Positions 36,677-48,098 of a stretch of DNA of 64,000 nt are shown piece by piece. The first letter of the stretch is position 1. Each line of letters opens with the position of its first letter. The position numbers and the translations under genes were made by a program. The stretch lies in the NCBI RefSeq assembly GCF_019649055.1, contig NW_026570286.1, forward strand, positions 310,001-374,000, given 5' to 3'. This stretch comes from Paramacrobiotus metropolitanus (lineage: Eukaryota; Tardigrada; Eutardigrada; Parachela; Macrobiotidae). Under the pieces are notes generated by a model. That model saw only the letters and a program-made list of their open reading frames with translations. It ran no database searches and had not been told where the DNA came from.

Positions 36677-38597
36677 ATGGGAATAATATTATGGCCAGTA
36701 ATACTTGTCGTTCTGATATCTTATTTTGCACAAGCACAAGACTTCGGTGGCCCTGACTGTAAGTTGCCCGCTTATATACCGCGAAGACAATATTAATTTC
36801 TGTTTTACTTTCTTGTTTATTTAAAAACCTTTTACATGTTAAATAATCATTAAGGCGTTTTCGAATTTCCATGTTTCGAAAGATTGTTGCATTTAGGTTT
36901 TGAAGAATTTCAAAATGACTAAAAGACATGTGATCTGCCACCGGTTTTTATTGCTTATCCCAAATTGTCTCTAATTTGTAACGATATGTCCGACATATGT
37001 TTATATAGGATTAATGAAATTCATGATTGAAAATTAAATGATTGTAGTTAACGAATAATAATTGGCACACGTAAAAGTAAGCTGTGTACAAATTACCATA
37101 TGACAAACCCAGCGGATTGAAATAATTACTATTAAAATATTTAGGTTTACTGTAAATGATCAGAAGGGTGTTGCCGGTATGTGTAGCAGTTTACAATAAG
37201 TGGGACAGGATACAGTATTATAATTATTCAAAAGCACGCGGACTTCCATATAGGGAGTCAGTCGAGGTTTGTTTCAAATCTGCATTATTGCATCGGTGTA
37301 TACTCTTAAGTCATAGAGCAAATGATAGCACTAGTAAGATTACTTACTATCACAAATGAGAATTACCGGTTGTATGTAGCAACTCATTTTTACGACGATA
37401 CGTGAACGACTGAATTTTAAGAAAAATAGCTCAAGGTTTTTGAAATCAGATTTACGTTTCTGACAAAGATCTGTACAATATCTGGACAAGCTGAAATTTT
37501 ACACCTACTGTCGGCATTTTTAAATTCAGTGCTGTAAAGACACAGTCGTACCACCACTTTAAAAGTCTACAGGATCCAGCAGTTCGCTTTGCTGGAAGAC
37601 ATACTGACGTATAATCGAAAAACTGCATATTTGTTGAATTTGCTATTTAGTGGGTGACGCACTGACCGCAGTCTCCCAGGCTCAGTTGGGAAGTGGATTA
37701 ACCGAGAAAGCACCGTCGAAGAAAAAGGCTACTCCGAAACCAGCCGCCGCCAAGGCACTAAATGCACCAGCACCGGCGCCGGCCGACAACAGGGTCGTCC
37801 TAACATCACCCGGCGACAACTCTGGTTTCCGCCGAGCACCCCCTAAGGGCAGTTCGGCAGCGTCCGACACCCTCTTCCCCAGTAATCCCGGCGCCGTAAT
37901 ACCTCGTCCAGTCGCCGACAGTATCCTGACAACGCCCCAGCAAGCTGTACCACAGGGTGCTCCCCCGGGTGGAGGTGCCGGTGGCGGTGCTGCAGCAGGG
38001 TCATCATCTGCAGGTACACCACCTGGAGGTGCCGCGGGTGCCGCGGGCGCCGCAGCAGGACCAACTACCAAGCCGCCACCTGCTACTACTTTCGCAGGAT
38101 ACTTGGTTGGATCGCCGTATCCGTTTGTTCTGCCACCGCCGGACATTCCGTACTTCGGCTCCAAATGGAACGGACCTTGGGGGTAAGTCGCAGTGGTAAC
38201 CTATTGACCGCAATACAACAGATTCGTGGGTAATGGGTGCGGGCTCGAATTCATAACTACGCGTCATCGTATTAATTGCAGACTATGTATTAACTGTAAG
38301 GTTTTATTAATTCATACCACGATTCTGATTTCCGATTTCAACATATACTTCAAGTACTTCCTAAAATTTCCCTGAAGTTTGCTTTAAATGAGTGCTTCTA
38401 CAATACTGCATAGCTATGTGCATAAGACATGGTAACACAGCAAATGGCTTTTCTTGACGCTTTTCAGTTATCCTGTTGGACATTACCAAGCATTTCGCGG
38501 GACTGGACAGTACATTACGCATTACAGCTACTATCCTCTTTCCTATTTTGGTTCTCTCATGGCGCCTTTTGCTTACGGCGTTTCCGGCAAGCGGTAA
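36677..38597 (+). CDS. Secreted Ala/Pro/Gly-rich structural-type protein
   Basis: Three exons, 36677-36758, 37651-38182 and 38468-38597, total 744 bases, 247 residues, all junctions in phase. Signal peptide MGIILWPVILVVLISYFAQA, with likely cleavage before QDFGG. The mature chain starts with a Lys/Ala/Pro segment (KAPSKKKATPKPAAAK), goes on to low-complexity Gly-Ala-Pro repeats (GGGAGGGAAAGSSSAG, AAGAAGAAAG), then PYPFVLPPPDIPYFG, and ends in a Tyr/Gly/Phe-rich tail (HYQAFRGTGQYITHYSYYPLSYFG). This resembles cuticle, silk-like or eggshell matrix proteins by composition only. I do not recognise a domain. The first intron (about 890 bases) is long for this window. Confidence 0.8.
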
Positions 38598-38955
38598 TGC
38601 AGCTATAGTTTTGTTTACAGTTACAAGGTTGATCTGATGGTTGAAGCAGATTGTGTTATGATATGCGTTATTGTGTAAAATTTCCTGGATTGCTCGTTGT
38701 TTATTACTATTGCTGATTTTCAACTAAATGCTGCAGAAATTTCTTATAAAAAACAAATTGTTACAAAATATGCGGCGCAACGCCTTCCCAACAAAAGAAC
38801 AGAAGCACGGAAAAAGGATATCAGACATGCGCATGCGGAAATACATAAATTACTTCATACTTACGGACATCACACGTCACAAACAACTAACAAAATAATG
38901 TTTTTGAAACCAGTAAAACTAAAATCACAGTATCGAGAAATTCATTACCGAGATA
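38598..38955. other. Convergent intergenic region
   Basis: 3' flanks of the Ala-rich gene (+) and the TBP-like gene (-). Nothing else seen. Confidence 0.5.
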
Positions 38956-39640
38956 TTATGTGTTCCATCCATACGCAAAGGGTTTCAGCATTCCCAGTGT
39001 CTTGTCACGAAACGTGGTAATCATATGCTTCTCATTCTTCCCTCCAACCATAATGATTCTTCCCGTGGCAAAAATCAGAAAACACATCCCGAATCCTCCC
39101 TTATAACCTTCCTGACCGGCCGATTTTTCAGGTAGATGAGTCACCGCTCCGAATGTATCCTGATCCAGATACGTGCTGTCCTGATACTTCTCCGCAAATC
39201 CCGATATATCCAAATGCACTCCCAATTCCATCATGGCAGTGAGATTCTTGGCGCGGAAATTGCGTTTGGAGATGTCCGGTGTAAAGCCGCAATTGCGTAG
39301 AATCTCCAAGGTGTTGCGCGTGGCGATGAGGGCGTTCTTAATCGTGGCCACACCGGTGATGACCATCTTGCCGTTCTCAAAGACGGCCACCCGCACCTCC
39401 GATCGGGGAAAGGTGATAACCGCGTTATGGAACCACGTCGGGTCGAAATTACAACATCGCACTCGGGAGTGCAGATCTTCTAGGGATATCCGACATTTGG
39501 CATCATACGTCGCCACAACGGAGACGAAGGCGAATTTAAACGGGTCGGCTGGATTGGCACGGGTGTTGGAGTTGTCAGGGAGTGGTTGCGGTTGTTCCGT
39601 GGAGACAGTTGTGTTTTTCGGAGGTACAACAGGAGGTGCT
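38956..39640 (-). CDS. Divergent TATA-binding-protein-like factor (5' exon missing)
   Basis: Predicted DNA-binding transcription factor with the two-repeat TBP saddle fold. The large exon begins at an acceptor near 39640 with a Pro/Asn/Thr-rich leader (PPKNTTVSTEQPQPLPD). Repeat 1: FAFVSVVATYDAKCRISLED, CCNFDPTWFHNAVITF, VAVFENGKMVITG (TBP 'ALIFSSGKMVCTG') and LEILRNCGF. Repeat 2: NLTAMMELGVHLDI (TBP 'NMVGSCDVKFPIRL'), then an extra Gly/Lys-rich loop (EKSAGQEGYKGG), CFLIFATGRIIMVGG and FRDKTLGMLKPF. Identity to canonical TBP is clearly low, so it is a TBP-related factor or a fast-evolving paralogue, not the general TBP. No ATG start is visible upstream in frame; the first exon should lie between 39641 and 40282. 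Confidence 0.75.
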
Positions 39641-40282
39641 GCAAAATATAACTGGTATAATTATATGAGCAGGTAAAACTTGAAAACAAGTCTCTTATAA
39701 TTAGTCTCCACCCACCGCTTCGTCACAACCGCAAAAGTAAGATACTCATACAATAGGCAGTACAGAATAATGATACAGACTGTAGAAGTACTCGTTAAGG
39801 TTAAACGAAATGCGGCCTTTTCTTTCCTGTTTTGAGTGTTTTTCTACTTCAGTTTAATTTTTTATTATTTTCGGATTAAAGGTTTTTCGTTTTCAGGAAC
39901 AAATCGTCATATTAAAAGACAGAAGCTAAAACAAAAGGGAAAAAATTTCCGGGAAAGGGGTTTGAACTCGGGACCCACAAAACCCTTTGGCACTAATGTT
40001 TGCTTAGCACGAAACGAATGCATTACCACTGATCTACGGGAGCAATATTATCCTATTAACCATTTTGGTATCAGAACATCTTAAAAAGAACAATTGTTTT
40101 GGTAAAAAAAATTACAAAGATAACGTACTAAATTTGTACGCATACGCCGTATAGTGCAAAATTATTTGCCGCAAAACTGTATTCCCAATAACAAAATAAT
40201 TAAGAAACCAATATTACCGACTAACAAAATCGCAGCCGCGCAATATCAACGAAAAAATTATTTTTAACCGTTTTAAGCGTTT
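39641..40282. other. Region between TBP-like exon and acidic-protein gene
   Basis: Should contain the missing first exon of the TBP-like gene. I could not identify it. The tRNA-derived element at 39950-40045 lies inside. Confidence 0.4.
39950..40045 (-). repeat. tRNA-like sequence, probably a tRNA-derived SINE
   Basis: On the minus strand the block reads 'tcccgtagatcagtggtaatgc', matching a tRNA 5' end with A box, and about 55 bases later 'gtcccgagttcaaaccc', matching a B box and T arm. The region between is too long and unpaired for a normal anticodon arm, and the 3' acceptor strand does not pair with the 5' strand, so an active tRNA is unlikely. Pol III-derived SINE heads have this form. 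Confidence 0.55.
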
Positions 40283-41080
40283 TTAGCGTAAGCACTTACG
40301 CACAACCCGATTTTTCCCTGCCGGATGATTTTCCTCGATCGTCCTGGTAACGAAGGCCGTCAGCTTATTCAGAGCCGCCTGACTGTTGACGCCCAGGAGG
40401 TCTTTATCCAGTCCCTCCAGCGTCACTTCCACATTCTCTGCCGTCAGCTCTTCATCGAGCTGAATGTTGGCGTCCTCCGCTTCCTGCGCTGCCTCCGCTG
40501 CTTCATTCTGTTCCGCCGCTTCTTCATCCTCCTTGATAATTCGCTCCAATTCCTCCACCGTCTCCTTGCGGATGTGCATCCCCACTTTCCCGAAGGGACC
40601 CCATTTCATCTGAGCGAGCTGTTCGAGGGATGATGAAATCGGGGCAGACGGTCGCGGTAAAGCGCCCATGTTGTGTTGCTCGCGGATGGCTTTAGTTTTA
40701 GCGTTGATTAAATTGCACAGCGTCTCCAGGCCGTCTTGCCGCGAGGAGCAAGCGACCAGCTGCTCGATGTAGCGGCTGGTAGTGGGAACGGGGGCATCGC
40801 TGGAATCTTCGGCAGCGGCTTCCAAATTGGAAGCGAGTTCTGTAAAGTACAATTTCCCATGAAAAACTGCTGCATTGCTATTAACGTCCTTGGTATCCCA
40901 AACACCGCTTTTCTGTCTGCCGAATAACTGTTGTTATACGGTCAGAATTTATCAGATTTATCACACACCGTAGCGGGTATCGGATTCGGTCTCACTGCCG
41001 AAGATATCGTCCTCGTCATCATCGAGACTTTGTGAGGTAGTCGGTTTGCTCGAGGAGGCTGTATTGCGCGTGGAAGGCAT
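40283..41080 (-). CDS. Acidic helical protein of unknown function
   Basis: Two exons, 41080-40969 and 40839-40283, total 669 bases, 222 residues. N-terminus: Ser/Thr-rich with an acidic patch (DDDEDDIFGSETESD). Middle: helical SRYIEQLVACSSRQDGLETLCNLINAK, then a Trp-containing motif MKWGPFGKVGMHI. The C-terminal half has Glu/Ala-rich helices (ELERIIKEDEEAAEQNEAAEAAQEAED) and ends VVRKCLR. No signal peptide or membrane segment. The balance of acidic patches and helices suggests a nuclear or chaperone-type subunit, but I do not recognise a family. Confidence 0.7.
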
Positions 41081-41509
41081 CTGATCAATTAGGAAACGAA
41101 CAAATATGAAATTTACCCAAGCTGTCTCTTCCTGCTTTTGTCGAAACTCTTCTTTGCGTAAAACTATCACGAACTTCGCACTGTTAAATGCGACTGTCTT
41201 GAATTCGAAACATTCGAAACAAAACTTAAAGGCAAAAACAAGGGCCACAAGGCTTTTAAATTTTTGTAGAAACAATTCAAAAACAGAAAGAGGCATATTT
41301 TCAAGATCAACATCTGGCGGACGCCCACCGCCTCTGGTTGTCGATTGCGATCTGTTGTGTTGTCACTTAATATCTCTTCCTTCAGGTTGTCACCGTGGTT
41401 GTGGTTGCAGTTTGCAGCTGTTAAAAATTAAATCGCTCCCTAATTGTAATTTTATCATACAAATGTTCCCGTTGTGCATACAGTATATTCCTCTAAAATA
41501 TTAACTACA
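41081..41509. promoter_or_regulatory. Divergent upstream region of acidic gene (-) and fusion enzyme (+)
   Basis: The two start codons face each other across 429 bases. No exon or clear promoter motif seen; frames in this stretch are shadows. Confidence 0.45.
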
Positions 41510-44500
41510 ATGGAAAACCACGGCATTGTAATGTTTCTGGAACAGTCTCTGGATGATATGAAACAGTATATGCAGAGCACCATCACGGCTTATCTACAGT
41601 TGCGAGGTATGCGATCTGGATCAACGATTTTTGTGCTTTTTTAGCTTTTTAAATTTTAATCCTGGTGTTTGTTACGTGCAGGCCGTGGAAACTCTTTCCT
41701 GCCATTTTGGGACTGTGTTGTAATAACGGCATGTGATGCCGATCAGGCCTTAGCTTTTCGTTTGCAGCTGGATCAGAAAGAAAAGGCTAAACTGGTGCCA
41801 GCAACCAAATTCATCGTGGTCGAAGATGTGCCACCGTTTCCTGGATGTAAAATTGGTAGGAGTTTGCAATTCACTGTTTAAAATGTGGTGTTCGCTTATC
41901 AACTGCCTAGCATTTCGATTATCGTTAATTTTTATATAAATGACTTGCATTTATGATTTATGGTTGTTACAGTTTTATCAACGATTTGTTTGCACTTGTT
42001 TTTGAGTATTCGTACAGTGTTTTCTATGCAACAGGCGCTGGTGGATCAACGTTTTTGGTTATCGAACGATTACGTAAGCTTTACGGAACCGATTTGGAAC
42101 GCCAGAAAATTCTTCTCATTCACGCTGGAGGCTGGAGTCAGCGGTTGCCATCGGCAAGCATTCTGGGCAAGCTTTTTATGCCGCTACCAATCGGTAAGGA
42201 ATTCTGAACAACTGTCAGTGGAATTTTATTAAATTAGTTAAACAGAAAAGTAAAAATAGTCATTTTTATACATAAAACATAATCGCATTTAACTCCTGTT
42301 ATGCATTTAGTCTTAGTGTAATTATTTTATTAGCTAAACATTGTCATCCGTAAATACTCTGCGGAAACAAGCTAGTGAATTATACAACGTATCGGTATCG
42401 CTTCATGAATCGAAAGTAATTTTAGCGTTTCCTGTTTTCAGGCAATTTTGACATGGATATGTTAGATTTAAAACTTGCATTATACATGCCGTTCATCCCG
42501 TTCATGAAACCGGGGATTTTTCTGACCGCATCCGACGACATCGAGCTGTTCAACTTGACGTTGCCCACTCCGTCTTCTCCGCATTCCGGTTTCGTCTGTC
42601 TGGGACATCCTTCCAGCCTGCACATCGGTTCAACACACGGCGTATACGTTTGTGATAAATCATCCACTGTTGGATTATCCTCATTCCTTGGCTGCCACCG
42701 AGTGTTGCAGAAACCCACCGAGCAGGAGATGTGGAACGCCGGAGCGGTGCTTCGCGGGCAGAGTGGTGGCGCAGACGGCATTCCTTTCGTTATCAGTGAT
42801 AGCGCGTATTGGTTTGATATGGAGATTGTTGGCAAGCTGGAACGGTTTTATCAAAAACATGGGATACCAGAAGTGGAAGTGGATGCGTACGGTGACTTCC
42901 TTCAACCGTTAGGCGATGCGGCCACCCAGGATTATATTGATAAAGGCAAAAATGCCAAATTAAGCGACACACGGCGTGATTTGTTCAGTTGTCTTCGTGA
43001 TGCTCCGGTTCAGGTGCTGTTTTTACCGCAGTCATTATTTCTTCATTTGGGAACGATGCCGGAATACTTACACAATGTATTAAGTGATAAGATGTTTCGG
43101 GAATGCTTTGATATCAGGAACACCTGTATGAAATCTAGCATTTCATCGGACTGTGATATCTCCCCGAAAGCTGTGTTGGAATATTGTAATTTTTCTGCAC
43201 CGGTGAAAGTTAATGATAACTGTTTCCTTAGTGGGTGCTGTGCAAAAATCGGCGATCCCGTGGAAATTCCGGAAGGCACATTTATGCATACGGTGGTGAT
43301 TTCGAAAGATGGCCGACGGTGTTATGCTACTATTTTCTGTGGTATTGGAGATGATATCAAGCGTGAGGTTGACGCCAAGAACGTTGTCGATTTGATGCTA
43401 TTCAATAAGCCTTTATCAAGCTATGGGGCATTCCGATCGATGCGACATGAACCAAAGCTGTCTCTTTGGACATTGAAATTATTTAAGATTTGCTCCACAC
43501 CGGATTTATCATTTTATAAAAGTCTGGAGCAAATAAACAGTTTGCGTAACGGCATGGAGGTCGGTTTGGAGCGTGATGAATCCATGATTTCCATGTCAGA
43601 TGTGCTGGCTTTAAAAGATGTGCAAGGAATGCTGGAATTACGTTCGTTCCTCAACCACACAGGGATTTCCGGTACTGGGATTGATATTGTGAGTACCGGC
43701 ATCGAAGCAGTTAAACCAGAATCACTAATAAAAGCTAGCGTTAGTGTGAAAGATGGTTTGCTCACTTTAAGGGACTTTAATGGAGCGGTCAAGATGACAT
43801 ATCCGGTGGCCAGCCGAAAAGATGTCTATATTTTTGCGGTTGGGAAAGCTGCACTGGGAATGTTCAAAGCGGTGTATGCTCATTTGGAAAATTTTGTTGC
43901 TGGTGGATTTGTTATGTTGCCCTGCGAACAGGGAGAAATGACCGAGCTCAACAGGTGAGGATTTTCCAGTCCTAGTACTCGTACTTTTGTAATATTTATG
44001 ACCGTGCCGCGGTAATTGCAGTCATTCTATTTTATAAAATCTCACAAGGTTTCGTTCTTGATTTTTAGATTGAAGTACCGATTATTGAACGTGATCTTTT
44101 CTTTTGGTGGCCGTAATAATCTTCCGGACACCTCTTCTGTTGAGAGTACACAAGAAGCCATTAAATTTCTGCGTACTTTACCCTCTGGAAGCTGTCTGAT
44201 TTGTTGTATATCCGGCGGAGCGTCAGCCATTTTGGTGGCTCCGAAATTTCCTGTCACACTGGAAGACAAGCTGACAATTATAAAACAGCTGGCTCAGCAT
44301 GGTGCGCCGATAAACGAACTCAACACGGTTCGAGGATGTTTGTCTGACGTGAAGTTTGGCCACCTGTTGCATCACATTCCAATAGGAGTTCAAGTTGGCA
44401 GTCTGGTTCTGTCGGATATTATCGGAGATCCAATAGAACTGATCGGAGGAGCACCAACAGTGAGTAGGCGAATAGAGTCTGCAGATGCTGTAGGGATTAT

Positions 44501-45203
44501 GAAGAAATATGGACTATGGGACGGCATACCGAAAAACGTGGAAATGGTTCTGTTAGATGAGCATGCTCAGGCCGTGCCTGCCGTTGCACCTGCGAATATT
44601 TTAATTGGAAATAACATGGTTGCTCTGCGGGCATGTCGTGATACAGCGAAAGCTTTGGGTTATCAGCCTGTTATTCTTTCCGATTGCTTGCAAGGTTTTG
44701 CCAAGGATGTTGGTGCGGATTTTGTCCGTATTCTGCGAACGGTAGCAGCATTGCGAAATGGTGAAAGAAGCGATGCTGCTGATCAGCCACGACTTTTGGC
44801 CAATGTCGAACTGCCTAATATTGACTGGAGACAGCCGGTATGCTTCTTAGCGGGAGGAGAGACTACCGTTCGGGTTCACGGGACCGGGAAAGGAGGAAGA
44901 AATCAGGAAATGGTGCTGGCCTTCGCCATACGGTACAGCGAAGAAAGAAAGGCGTGTAGCGGTGTTCAGGGAATGTTTGTGAGCGTCGGCACCGATGGGC
45001 AGGATGGACCCACGGATGCGGCTGGAGCTGTGGTTTGCTTTCCGTTGACTCCTGATCCAAGGGATGTGGAACGAGCTAACACGGCGCTGACCAATAATGA
45101 TGCGTATAATTTCTTCTGTGATGCTAATCGTTGGGGTCAGTTAGTGAAAACTGGACCGACAGGAACAAATGTGATGGATTTGCAGTTGTTGTTAATTGAT
45201 TGA
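41510..45203 (+). CDS. Fusion enzyme: fucose-1-phosphate guanylyltransferase + glycerate kinase
   Basis: Five exons, 41510-41606, 41682-41855, 42035-42193, 42442-43954, 44069-45203, sum 3078 bases, 1025 residues, every junction in phase. Residues 1 to about 545 are a full FPGT, which makes GDP-L-fucose from fucose-1-phosphate and GTP. Seen in order: VVITACDADQA, HAGGWSQRLPSASILGKLF (nucleotide-binding loop), KPGIFLTASDDIEL, IGSTHGVYV, EVDAYGDFLQPLG, LLxxYxxxDV-type end MSDVLALKDVQGMLELRSFL as in human FPGT. Residues ~550-1025 are a complete glycerate 2-kinase (GLYCTK, MOFRL type): GIEAVKPESLIKASVSVKDG, FAVGKAALGM, LICCISGGASAIL, ELNTVRGCLSDVKFG, VLSDIIGDPIE, GGRNQEMVLA, GTDGQDGPTDAAGA and TGPTGTNVMDL. 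The FPGT end and the kinase start lie in the same uninterrupted exon (about 43640-43680), so the link is genomic, not a splicing artefact. The kinase lacks the mitochondrial leader of human GLYCTK, so the whole enzyme is probably cytosolic. Confidence 0.93.
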
Positions 45204-46245
45204 GATTTTTTGACGAATTTTGGCGTGGTAGTTTGCAAGAGTAGCAGTTCGAAACAGCAATATTCTGTTATTTTCTTCCAATGTGCCCGGTGCCAACATT
45301 CTCGTGTGATGGGATGTTTTATCTGTTTTTGTTGTTATTTGCCGGTCTTGTATTACAGTACTGTGCCATCGGATTGAGACTTTGTAGCCTGGTAAGCAGA
45401 TATGATAGGAGCTGTCAAGCCGCACCCAGAAACGCGCATTTGCCAACAGCTAATTTATAATAGTATGGTACGTATGCAATCTGAAAAAGAAGCCCTGAAA
45501 AACGTTAATATTGTAGCGGAAAGCTGGCATTGTGTAAACGTATCGGTAGTAAATTAGTAATAATGGCGTGCGATTCGGTGAGTTGCAACAGCGGTTTTCG
45601 CGAATAGTTACTGTACTTACACCTATCTGTATATGTTTCCACCTGATTTAGCGTTTCCATGTGTATAGTCTGTACTCTGTATATGTTTCCACGTGATATT
45701 GCTGCTTTTTTAAGCCTGAACCACTGGATTGTCCCACTGACCTTTGCGGACCACTGGCGATCCGGGACTGACCACGCTGAAGCAGGCTTTGCTACAGCTA
45801 CAGAGAAACTCTAACCATTACCCAAACTTCTTTGTTTATTCTTCTATTTTAATTGCACAATGGGTGCGCACTTGCAGCGCTCGTACATTACGTGCCTGTA
45901 CAGTGTTGTGTTCTATAAAGCACTTGTTGGAATCGCTGTGTCGTTTTGGAGTGATTCACCGTACACGGCGTGCAGCAATTCGATCCACTTTCTGTCTGTG
46001 GATTTTTCGAACTGAAAATTGCGAACTCGAGAACAATCATAACAACACTGCAGCTTATGATGTGATGTTTATTATGTTATCTTTAAACTCCGACAATTTG
46101 TATGCTTGCGCCGTGTCAATTTGTGCGTGATCTGACTGGAAGTTGTACTTTTCCGTCGCTCTACTGTGTGGTGCTGTTATAGCGCTTTATGCCAAAGTAG
46201 CGTTTTTATCTTTTCTGCAGTTATTATCCGGTCCACAATTCCATC
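45204..46245. other. Intergenic region
   Basis: Downstream of the fusion enzyme and upstream of the RING gene, both plus strand. A short duplication 'ctgtatatgtttccac.tgat' occurs at about 45627 and 45676. An open frame at 45744-46130 is Cys-rich and probably not coding. Confidence 0.45.
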
Positions 46246-48098
46246 ATGGTATTCTATTGTCAAAATTGTCTCAGGGATTTCCCTGCTGGGCTCCCGGTGA
46301 GTGGCAAGCTAGACTCAATACGTAAACAAACAGAACAAAACGTACAGCGAATTCCACTCAGAATTTCATTGTCCGTGGTAGTTAGTACGGTTACGCTGGC
46401 CGGCGGGCTTCTAGAGTGGACGTTGTTTTGTCTGCTGCAGTACGTTGCAGCACGAAGCAGTCCGGTCTGCAATTTCCCATGAGGGTTCTCGCAGTTGCGA
46501 TTACCATAACTGTTTTTTTTAAATTTTGAGCTTTATTTGTCGACCTACGCCACTGTTTTATCTAGGATGGCAGCTGTCCTGATTGTTACACATTGGGTGC
46601 AATTGGAGATCTGGCATCCGTGACGTCATCGCTGCAGCAACTGCAGGTAAGCAATCACTCTGACATTTTTAACTCCACGTTACAAAATGTATATGATGTA
46701 AATGATAATTTATTAATAGATAATAGTTACCTACTGAAAATGCTAATCAACGCAAAAGTCCTCGTTATAGAAATACTCGTATATTAAAATTATTATGTTT
46801 TCGCGAAGACGACCGTGCCCAACGTAACTCCACCCGCGGGTGGTGCTGCTTCTTCGACCGGAAATGCTCCACAGTCGTCTCCTCGCGCTGCTACTGCTAG
46901 CCTGCAACATTCCGCACCTGCCGGGACGAGCCAAAACCGTGCAGCTTTCCCCCCTACGGTCTGGCCTCTTGAAGAATATCAATTATATCATCGACAATAT
47001 TCCGTGAAACTGCTGCATTCGTAGGGACCAAGGTATGCTCGGGCAATGCCGAAGTTGCGCTCGCAGCGACTCGCACCGAACACATTCCGCATGCCCGAGC
47101 GTGCGGCTGCCCCTTTAGCCACCAATAACGGATTTCCTGGTTTGGGCGCTCCAGTGCCGGCTATGAATGCGGTGCCCGCTAATCCCGGTAAGTTGCCTCT
47201 GCGCGGAACGGGCACGATGGGAGATGCAGGCGGACAGTGTCCAGTTGCCAATGACAAGCCGGTTGCTGGTACTAACGGTGTGTAACCGTGTGTTGCTTTC
47301 GTTACTTGCTTGGAAGAGCTCTTGTCGGCCTTTTAGAGTAATTTATTGATAGCTAAAATGGTTTTGTAATGTACAAAGTACCGCTGAATATTATAAAATT
47401 CAATTTTCTCGTCTTAGGTTATGGCAAATTGTGTGCGAGCATTGCACAGCTAAATGCGCAACTTTTGCCTTACCTGGAGACCTGTGCGGATCCCCTTGTT
47501 AAAAACCAGCTGGCTGATCTGCTTGTAAGATAAAGCATCATAAGAAAAGTCATGGAAACGCAAAAGAATATGATGTCTTTCGCCGTTACAGGAAAGCACT
47601 TTGAACGTTGTGGATTCGGTCAATGGAAAGCCAGTTGAATTGAAAAGGTTTGTAATTGTAAAATTGTAATAGCTAGGTGGACCTACTCTTAGAGCGGTAA
47701 TAGTTACTGTATTGTACTGAACCAAAATTATTTAAGCACAGTATTAGTAGAATATTGTGTGACAGCATTATTATGATCACCTTATGAAAACATACCTGGC
47801 ATTCAGTTGCAACTTATGTTATGAAATGACCGAAAAGATTCATGCATTGTTTTCTAGCCGCCCGAGCTTGGTCGAGACCAGCAATGGAGGAAAAGAGAAC
47901 CGTGCCATTGCCAATGCCAACCAAAACGGCTCCCATTTGAAGTGCTACTTCTGCTATAATGATCCCATGACTGTGCTGTTCTTACCGTGCAAACATATCT
48001 GCGCTTGCGAGAAGTGTTCCCGGGAAGTCGTGGAATGCCCTTTTTGCCGCAAAAAAATCACCAATAAGGAAAACGTGTATATCATGACTATCGACTAA
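46246..48098 (+). CDS. RING-finger protein, probable E3 ubiquitin ligase
   Basis: Seven exons: 46246-46296, 46566-46646, 46809-46958, 47025-47187 or 47277, 47418-47524, 47592-47647, 47858-48098; 312 residues with the longer exon 4, 282 with the shorter. The N-terminus has two Cys pairs, YCQNC and CPDC, in a small zinc-ribbon arrangement. Then come a Ser/Ala/Pro-rich disordered middle (PPAGGAASSTGNAPQSSP) and a short helical stretch (ASIAQLNAQLLPYLETC). The C-terminal RING is C3HC4: CYFCYNDPMTVLFLPCKHICACEKC then CPFC, the compact form seen at the ends of IAP and MDM2-type ligases. No BIR or p53-binding domain is seen, so I give no family name. Exon 4 has two donors in the same phase. Confidence 0.82.

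Noticed and set aside
37682-38164. A 160-codon minus-strand Gly/Ala/Pro-rich frame
   Set aside because: Antisense of the spliced secreted Ala/Pro/Gly-rich protein, which has a signal peptide and consistent splice phases on the plus strand.
39950-40045. Functional tRNA gene
   Set aside because: A and B boxes are present, but the anticodon region is too long and the acceptor strands do not pair, so I list it as a tRNA-derived repeat.
42422-42835. 137-codon minus-strand frame inside the fusion enzyme
   Set aside because: Lies antisense to a conserved FPGT exon and has no independent support.
45744-46130. 128-codon plus-strand frame before the RING gene
   Set aside because: Cys/Arg/Leu-rich composition without motif or splice support; the RING gene reads well from 46246.
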